Assembly: GCA_937907405.1 (NCBI GenBank)
Contig: CALCIC010000940.1
Span: 1 to 8,313, forward strand
Source of the DNA: an uncultured Isosphaeraceae bacterium
GTDB lineage: Bacteria; Planctomycetota; Planctomycetia; Isosphaerales; Isosphaeraceae
Direction: 5' to 3'
Length of the DNA: 8,313 nt
The translations under genes were made by a program, and so were the position numbers. Below, piece by piece: positions 4,335 to 8,313 of this stretch. The notes under the pieces are model-generated. The model was not told the origin of the DNA. It did no database searches and was given only the letters and a program-made list of their open reading frames with translations. Within the stretch, counting starts at the first letter, position 1, and each line of letters opens with the position of its first letter.

Positions 4335-5936
4335 ATGAAACTCGCTCCACTGCTGCTCGTGCTCGTCAGTATCGCGCAAGCCGCCTCCGCGGCCTCGCAG
4401 CCGGTCATGCTCGACTTTCACGCCGACTGGTGCGGCCCCTGCCGCCAGATGCGCCCGGCCGTCGAACGGCTGGCCGAAAAGGGATACCCGATCAAGTCGA
4501 TCGATGTCGATAAATCGCCCGACATGGCCGAGAAATACGGCATCGGCCCGATCCCCACGTTCGTCGTCGTCGACGCCGACGGCCGTGAGATCGACCGCGT
4601 CTCAGGCGCTCAGCCGGCGTCTCAACTGGCCCAGTTCTACATCAACGCCCGAGACAGGGCCAAGGCCTCCCAAGGCGACGACGAGGGGGCGGTCGAGCCC
4701 GAGGACGGGGACGAGGAAGCGGAAGCCGTCGACGATCAGGCTGAGCCGGAGCCCGAGCCCGAACCCGAGCCCGCGAAACGGCCGTCCAAGCCGTTCGTCA
4801 ATCCCAAGCCGTGGGAGACGGTCGTCCGGATCAAGGTGCACGGCAGCGGCTCGATCGGCTACGGCTCGGGGACGATCATCCACAGCTCGCCCAGGGAATC
4901 GCTGATCCTCACCTGCGCCCATATCTTCAAGCTCGACGGCCAGCGGCAGGCCCCGCCCGGCAAGTTCCCCCGGAAGATCACCATCGACCTGTTCGACGGC
5001 CGCCCCCAGGGGCGGGAGAGGGAAGTCCATCCGATCGAGACGGTCGCCGGCGAGGCGCTCGATTACGACTTCAACCTGGACGTCGGGCTGATCCGGATCC
5101 GGCCGGGCCGCCGGCTGCCCGCCTCGCGGGTCGTCCCCCCGCACTGGCAGCCCCTCCAGCACATGGGTATGCTGACGGTCGGTTGCTCCGAGGGGCACGA
5201 CGCCACGGCATGGGAGACTCGGATCATCGACCCCAAGATGCGCGGCCTTTCCGGCAACCAGGCCTACGAAGCGATCGAGTGCCTGCGGGCGCCGAAGCAG
5301 GGGCGCTCCGGCGGCGGCCTGTACACCAACGACGGCTACATCGCGGGCGTCTGCAACTTCGCCGAGCCCCGGGGCGACCGCGGCCTCTACGCAACGCCGA
5401 ACTCGATCTACAGCATCCTCGACCGCAACAAGCTCGCCGTCCTGTACGAGTCGCCCGCCGCCGGCGGCGGATCGACGCTCATGGCCGATCGCGGCGGAGT
5501 CCCGAGGATGATCGCTCGCGGCCAGTCGCCCGATCGGGAGGAGCCGCTCCGCGCCGCCGTCAGGGAAGGGGACGTGACGATCCCCGACCCCGAGATCGTC
5601 TTCAGCAACCGCTCGCCGCTCCAGGATCGGCGCAACGGCCGGGTCCAGCCCGCTAGCTCGACCGGCGACCGTCACCTGGCCTGGCACCCCGTGGGGGGCG
5701 AGCCGGCGCCCAAGCTGGCGTCGATCGGTACGATCGAGGCGACCGACATCGACATGGACGCCGCCACCGACAACGACCATTTCCCCCCCCCCGACTGGGA
5801 TCGCGACGACGACCGCGATCGGGACGCCGGCTTCAACACCGAGGACGTCGCGCCCCGGACCGAAACCCGCAAGCCCGCCGTCGGCAGGACTTCCGAATGG
5901 CGGCCCGTGCGGCCGTCCACCGCCGGCGCCCGCTGA
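4335..5936 (+). CDS. Secreted thioredoxin / trypsin-like serine protease fusion protein
   Basis: The 533-residue product has four parts. A signal peptide (residues 1-~20, likely cleavage after ASA) is followed at once by a thioredoxin domain (~22-110) with the WCGPC active site (C33, C36) and cis-Pro motif IPT (P74). An acidic linker (~112-150) ends in repeated Glu-Pro. A chymotrypsin-fold protease domain follows (~157-365), with H196 in LTCAHIF, D249 in NLDVGLI (nearby D243 and D245 are alternatives) and S325 in GRSGGGL, so the triad looks complete. The last ~165 residues are low-complexity, Asp/Arg/Pro-rich and probably disordered; no PDZ domain is visible. There are exactly six cysteines: two in WCGPC and four in the protease part (C194, C284, C316, C340). 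Export implies the periplasm or outside. Inference: the thioredoxin may act on the protease's own disulfides or bring substrates. AAAGGAG at 4318-4324 supports the ATG at 4335. A C10 run at 5783-5792 lies in the tail-coding part. Substrate unknown. Confidence 0.9.
   Translation: MKLAPLLLVLVSIAQAASAASQPVMLDFHADWCGPCRQMRPAVERLAEKGYPIKSIDVDKSPDMAEKYGIGPIPTFVVVDADGREIDRVSGAQPASQLAQFYINARDRAKASQGDDEGAVEPEDGDEEAEAVDDQAEPEPEPEPEPAKRPSKPFVNPKPWETVVRIKVHGSGSIGYGSGTIIHSSPRESLILTCAHIFKLDGQRQAPPGKFPRKITIDLFDGRPQGREREVHPIETVAGEALDYDFNLDVGLIRIRPGRRLPASRVVPPHWQPLQHMGMLTVGCSEGHDATAWETRIIDPKMRGLSGNQAYEAIECLRAPKQGRSGGGLYTNDGYIAGVCNFAEPRGDRGLYATPNSIYSILDRNKLAVLYESPAAGGGSTLMADRGGVPRMIARGQSPDREEPLRAAVREGDVTIPDPEIVFSNRSPLQDRRNGRVQPASSTGDRHLAWHPVGGEPAPKLASIGTIEATDIDMDAATDNDHFPPPDWDRDDDRDRDAGFNTEDVAPRTETRKPAVGRTSEWRPVRPSTAGAR
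5783..5792 (+). repeat. C10 homopolymer in the 3' part of the thioredoxin-protease gene
   Basis: Ten consecutive C bases encode the end of a Phe codon and three Pro codons (FPPPDW, near residues 483-488). Runs of this length are prone to slippage and sequencing error. One added C or a -1 slip would move translation into a frame that I read as stop-free from here through the gap and the whole downstream peptidase gene to 7732. Confidence 0.75.
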
Positions 5937-5972
5937 TCCTCGCGCGAAGTCCTACTGAAAACTCTGGCCGTC

Positions 5973-6007
5973 ACGCGATCGACGCCGACTTCCGGCGCCG
6001 ATCGCGT
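5973..6007 (+). terminator. Intrinsic terminator after the thioredoxin-protease gene
   Basis: The arms 5973-5987 (ACGCGATCGACGCCG) and 5993-6007 (CGGCGCCGATCGCGT) form a 15-bp stem with a single A-C mismatch and a 5-nt loop ACTTC. It begins 37 bases after the stop codon and is followed within three bases by a short T-run (GTTTC). It is the strongest hairpin in the window. It separates the protease gene from the downstream peptidase gene, arguing that they are separate transcription units. Confidence 0.6.
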
Positions 6008-6069
6008 CGTTTCGAATACCCGCCGCCTCTTGTATTCGCCCGTTCGTCCTGCTCAATTACTTCGAAACG
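6008..6069. promoter_or_regulatory. Separated 9-bp inverted repeat upstream of the M28 peptidase gene
   Basis: CGTTTCGAA at 6008-6016 is exactly complementary to TTCGAAACG at 6061-6069, with 44 bases between. Each arm contains the palindrome TTCGAA. The right arm ends 61 bases before the ATG at 6131, and the spacer is less GC-rich than its surroundings. This could be a paired operator site around a promoter or a distant stem. No specific regulator can be named. Confidence 0.33.
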
Positions 6070-6130
6070 CCTTGGTCCGGCGACCTCGACCCATCCCACC
6101 CCTTGCTCTCCCTGGAAGCAGAGATTGTTC

Positions 6131-7732
6131 ATGAAACGCATTCTTACCCATGCATTCCTCTTCGTCGTCGTCCTCTCAGGCGTCCAGGTCTTCGGCGACG
6201 ATTCGGGTCTTGAGCCGACCCCCGAGGCGGTTGATTCGATCACGGCGCGCGAGATCGGCGGTCACTTGCGGTTTCTGGCCTCCGACCTGATGAGGGGACG
6301 CGACACGGCCTCGCCGGAGATTCGTCTTGCCGCCGAATACCTGGCCGCTCACCTCTTCGCGGCGGACGCCAGGCCGTTGGGCGATCAAGGCCGCCAGGGC
6401 CAGGGCCGCACCTATTTTCAGCGGTTCCCCCTCGACGTCGTCACGCCGATCTCTCAGGGCTCGGCGCTGGAGCTGACGCTTGATTTCGGCGGCGCGAAGC
6501 GGGTCGTCGCCTGCAAGCTGGGCGACGACTACGTGCTCCGCCCCCACGGCGTGATCGGCGGCGAGATCGAATCGGACGTGGTCTTCGCAGGCTACGGCCG
6601 CGACGACGCCGACAAGAAGATCGACGACTACGCCGCTCTCGCCGTCAACAATCGGTTCGTCCTGGTCTTCGAGGGGGGGCCCGAGGACTCGGCGGGTTCG
6701 GGCGGGCCGAGGCCCCACACGAATCCGTTCGCCAAGCTGGAAGCGGCGCGGAAGCGAGGTGCGCTCGGGATGCTGCTGATCCAGCCGCCGGGCAAGAACT
6801 CGAATACGCCGCGGGTTCCGTTCTCGGCCCGCAACCTGGGGTTCGATGCGCCGAGGCTTTCGCTGACCCCGTCGCCGGCGGTTCCCCCCGCCGTCACCCT
6901 GGCCGATCCGATCCGCGACCTCCTGGTCGACTCGCTCAAGCTCTCGACCGAGGACGATCATCGGCCGAAGTCTCCGGCGGGCCGGCTTCGGGTCCGGTTC
7001 CGGCACGAGGTCAAGCGCGAAGCGCGCGAGGATCGCAACGTCCTCGGCTACCTGCCCGGCGTCGATCCCCAGAAGAAGAACGAGGTCGTCGTCTTCAGCG
7101 CCCATTACGACCACGAAGGGGTCGACGCCAAGGGGGAGATCTTCAACGGCTCGGACGACAATGCTTCGGGGACCAGCGCGGTGCTCGAGATCGCCGAGGC
7201 GTTCGCCCTCTCGCCGCGTCCCGCGCGGAGCGTGATGTTCCTCTGGGTCTCGGGCGAGGAGAAAGGGTTGCTCGGCAGCGCATGGTACGCCGACCACCGA
7301 CTACTTCCCGACGGGGCCTCGATCGTCGCCGACATCAACCTCGACATGGTCAGCCGCAACGACTCCAAAAAGATCGGGATCACGCCCTCGCCCAAGCACG
7401 CCGATTACAACTCGCTGATTCCCGCCGCTCAGGACGTCTGCAGGATCGAGGGGCTGGAGGCCGTCTTCGACACCGACCCGTTCTACGGAAGGACCGACAG
7501 CTACAACTTCGCCAAGAAGGGGATTCCGATCGTCTTCTTCTTCTCGGGAATTCACCAGGACTACCACAAGTCGACCGACGACTTCGAGAAGGCCGATCTT
7601 GACAAGGCGGCTCACGTCGCCCGCGCGGCGTTCCGGCTCGGCTGGCGGACGGCCCAGGACGAGAACGCCCCCAAGAAGATCACCGCTCCGGTCGATCCGA
7701 AGTCGGACGGGGAGCAGAATACGAGTCCGTGA
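6131..7732 (+). CDS. Secreted M28-family zinc metallopeptidase with PA-like insertion
   Basis: The product is a 533-residue exported aminopeptidase-type enzyme. Residues 1-~22 are a signal peptide (MKR, hydrophobic core, likely cleavage near VFG|DD). Residues ~37-100 form an N-terminal helical part (GGHLRFLASDLMRGR). Residues ~138-260 resemble a protease-associated (PA) insertion (DVVFAGYG, DDYAAL, RFVLVFEG). The M28 catalytic core follows: H325 in SAHYDH, D342/D343 in GSDDNASG, catalytic E376 and ligand E377 in SGEEKG, D405 in NLDMVS and H479 in DYHKSTDD. All expected zinc ligands and the catalytic Glu are present. Such enzymes remove N-terminal residues or hydrolyse C-terminal Glu-type dipeptides with two zinc ions; specificity cannot be read here. 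I start at 6131 because the signal peptide begins there, although the frame is open further upstream. The ribosome binding site is weak (GGAAG at 6114-6118, AGAG nearer). A terminator precedes it, so it is probably transcribed alone. Confidence 0.92.
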   Translation: MKRILTHAFLFVVVLSGVQVFGDDSGLEPTPEAVDSITAREIGGHLRFLASDLMRGRDTASPEIRLAAEYLAAHLFAADARPLGDQGRQGQGRTYFQRFPLDVVTPISQGSALELTLDFGGAKRVVACKLGDDYVLRPHGVIGGEIESDVVFAGYGRDDADKKIDDYAALAVNNRFVLVFEGGPEDSAGSGGPRPHTNPFAKLEAARKRGALGMLLIQPPGKNSNTPRVPFSARNLGFDAPRLSLTPSPAVPPAVTLADPIRDLLVDSLKLSTEDDHRPKSPAGRLRVRFRHEVKREAREDRNVLGYLPGVDPQKKNEVVVFSAHYDHEGVDAKGEIFNGSDDNASGTSAVLEIAEAFALSPRPARSVMFLWVSGEEKGLLGSAWYADHRLLPDGASIVADINLDMVSRNDSKKIGITPSPKHADYNSLIPAAQDVCRIEGLEAVFDTDPFYGRTDSYNFAKKGIPIVFFFSGIHQDYHKSTDDFEKADLDKAAHVARAAFRLGWRTAQDENAPKKITAPVDPKSDGEQNTSP

Positions 7733-7777
7733 GGCCGGGCGGTTTGCAAGGGCCGTGATCGCTGGGCGGCGGCGATG

Positions 7778-7783
7778 TACAAT
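7778..7783 (+). promoter_or_regulatory. Possible -10 element for the 74-residue protein gene
   Basis: TACAAT (five of six to TATAAT) lies 45 bases after the M28 stop and 80 bases before the ATG at 7863, preceded directly by TG. No good -35 is at standard spacing; a TTGCAA at 7744-7749 is too far upstream. Weak, but consistent with this gene having its own promoter. Confidence 0.25.
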
Positions 7784-7862
7784 GAAATGGGATGCGGTTC
7801 GTCGGATCGCCCGCGACCGGCCGATACGATCGCCGCCGATTTCGTCCAGGGGAGTTCGAAAC

Positions 7863-8087
7863 ATGGCTAGCGCATACCGGCTCATCGACGCGCAGGGACG
7901 AGAAATGGCCCGGGGGGATACGATCTCCTATTTCCGAGGATTGGCGGCCGACCTTCCACCCGGTCGCTACGCCGTCGAGGAGATTGAGTCCGACGGACTC
8001 GGCCACGATCACAACACCCGGCGCTGGGGATCGCTGATGCGGTTCGACGACGGCTCGGTCGTGCTTGATCCCGTCACTGAGGAGTAA
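7863..8087 (+). CDS. Small protein of unknown function (74 residues)
   Basis: I do not recognise a family. The 74-residue product is soluble, without a signal peptide, membrane segment or cysteines. It begins MASAYRLIDAQGREMARG and ends in an acidic DPVTEE. Its alternating pattern (YRLIDAQG, RYAVEEIES, SLMRFDDGSVVLD) suggests a small beta-rich fold. A His-containing patch, GLGHDHNTRR, lies near residues 46-54. I chose the ATG at 7863 because a strong GGGGAG at 7849-7854 lies 8 bases upstream. The frame stays open further 5', but that part overlaps the M28 gene and is Arg-rich. High G/C at third positions and the clean start support a real gene. It is 130 bases from the M28 stop with a possible promoter between, so it is probably independent. 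Confidence 0.65.
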   Translation: MASAYRLIDAQGREMARGDTISYFRGLAADLPPGRYAVEEIESDGLGHDHNTRRWGSLMRFDDGSVVLDPVTEE

Positions 8088-8259
8088 TCCGTACGGCTCG
8101 TTTCTCCCGCCACGCATCCGCCCTTGAGCCCCGCGGCCGATTCCACTCCTCTCCGACCTCGTCCCTGCGTACTCGGTGGACGAGGCCGGGCAGCGCCCCT
8201 ACGCCTTCGAAGTTGCAGAGCGCGCGAGCGGCGCGGACGTTCAGAGTCTGTCTCATAAA

Positions 8260-8278
8260 CGGGAGGGCGAGGCTCCCG
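8260..8278. repeat. Hairpin at the start of the right-edge repeat
   Basis: CGGGAG (8260-8265) pairs with CTCCCG (8273-8278) around a 7-nt loop. The unit GGGAGGGCGAGGCTCCCGCC resembles, from memory, a motif repeated between genes in Isosphaeraceae-type genomes. Together with the next inverted repeat it forms a compound structure cut by the window edge. Confidence 0.4.
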
Positions 8279-8313
8279 CCGAGTCGGACGCGGCGTTGAA
8301 CACCGGCTCGGCG
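8277..8313. repeat. 11-bp inverted repeat reaching the window edge
   Basis: CGCCGAGTCGG (8277-8287) pairs with CCGGCTCGGCG (8303-8313) with one T-G wobble around a 15-nt loop. The outer end of the stem lies at the last base of the window, so the element may be longer. It follows directly on the hairpin at 8260-8278. No gene is visible in 8088-8313; a terminator for the small upstream gene or a REP-like repeat are the options. Confidence 0.45.

Noticed and set aside
3802..4338. 178-residue plus-strand frame
   Set aside because: Runs over several hairpins, overlaps the start of the thioredoxin-protease gene, increasingly Arg/Gln/Gly-rich with no domain; the competing minus-strand frame is equally plausible.
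4602..5780. 392-residue minus-strand open frame
   Set aside because: Exact antisense of the thioredoxin-protease gene; low-complexity Val/Arg/Gly/Asp product with no domain. A typical shadow of a high-GC gene.
5897..6130. N-terminal extension of the M28 peptidase frame from an ATG at 5897
   Set aside because: It overlaps the end of the thioredoxin-protease gene, spans the terminator hairpin, is Arg/Pro-rich and would bury the signal peptide that begins at 6131.
6176..7297. 373-residue minus-strand open frame
   Set aside because: Antisense shadow of the M28 gene, whose sense strand carries all catalytic motifs.
8074..8256. 60-residue minus-strand frame near the right edge
   Set aside because: Overlaps the end of the 74-residue gene, Arg-rich and without a convincing start site.
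1..8313. CRISPR array, tRNA, rRNA, IS transposase or prophage gene
   Set aside because: No regularly spaced repeats, cloverleaf, rRNA-like stretch or transposase/integrase motif was seen on either strand by eye.

Overview
The window is GC-rich throughout (about two-thirds G+C by eye). It reads like a chromosomal segment of a planctomycete, most likely near the Isosphaeraceae (Paludisphaera/Singulisphaera type). The arguments are the hpnC-hpnD squalene pair, a PEP-CTERM surface protein, a secreted thioredoxin-protease fusion, a large secreted M28 peptidase, widely spaced genes and hairpin-rich intergenic DNA. This assignment is inference from gene content and style; the window contains no phylogenetic marker.

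Layout. Positions 1-1705 (minus strand) hold hpnC and hpnD, the two trans-prenyltransferase-fold enzymes that turn farnesyl diphosphate into hydroxysqualene on the way to hopanoids and sterols. The genes overlap in a GTGA and hpnD runs off the left edge. Positions 1706-2253 form a divergent intergenic region with an AT-rich leader. Positions 2254-2985 (plus) encode a PEP-CTERM exported protein. Positions 2986-4334 are about 1.35 kb without a convincing gene, but with at least eight inverted repeats or hairpins and one motif resembling a dispersed planctomycete repeat. Positions 4335-5936 (plus) encode a secreted thioredoxin-trypsin-like protease fusion, followed by a strong hairpin terminator. 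Positions 6131-7732 (plus) encode a secreted M28 zinc peptidase with a PA-like insertion. Positions 7863-8087 (plus) encode a 74-residue protein of unknown function. The right edge (8260-8313) carries nested inverted repeats that look like one end of an intergenic repeat element.

How the genes relate. hpnC and hpnD are clearly one transcription unit. The four plus-strand genes look like independent units, because they are separated by long gaps, hairpins or both. Three of them encode exported proteins (PEP-CTERM protein, thioredoxin-protease, M28 peptidase), so the right two-thirds is mainly a cell-envelope or periplasmic region. No phage, IS transposase, CRISPR array, tRNA or rRNA was seen. 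The most unusual items are the thioredoxin-protease fusion, the C10 tract near its 3' end (a one-base change would open a frame into the M28 gene), and the structured gene-free block 2986-4334.
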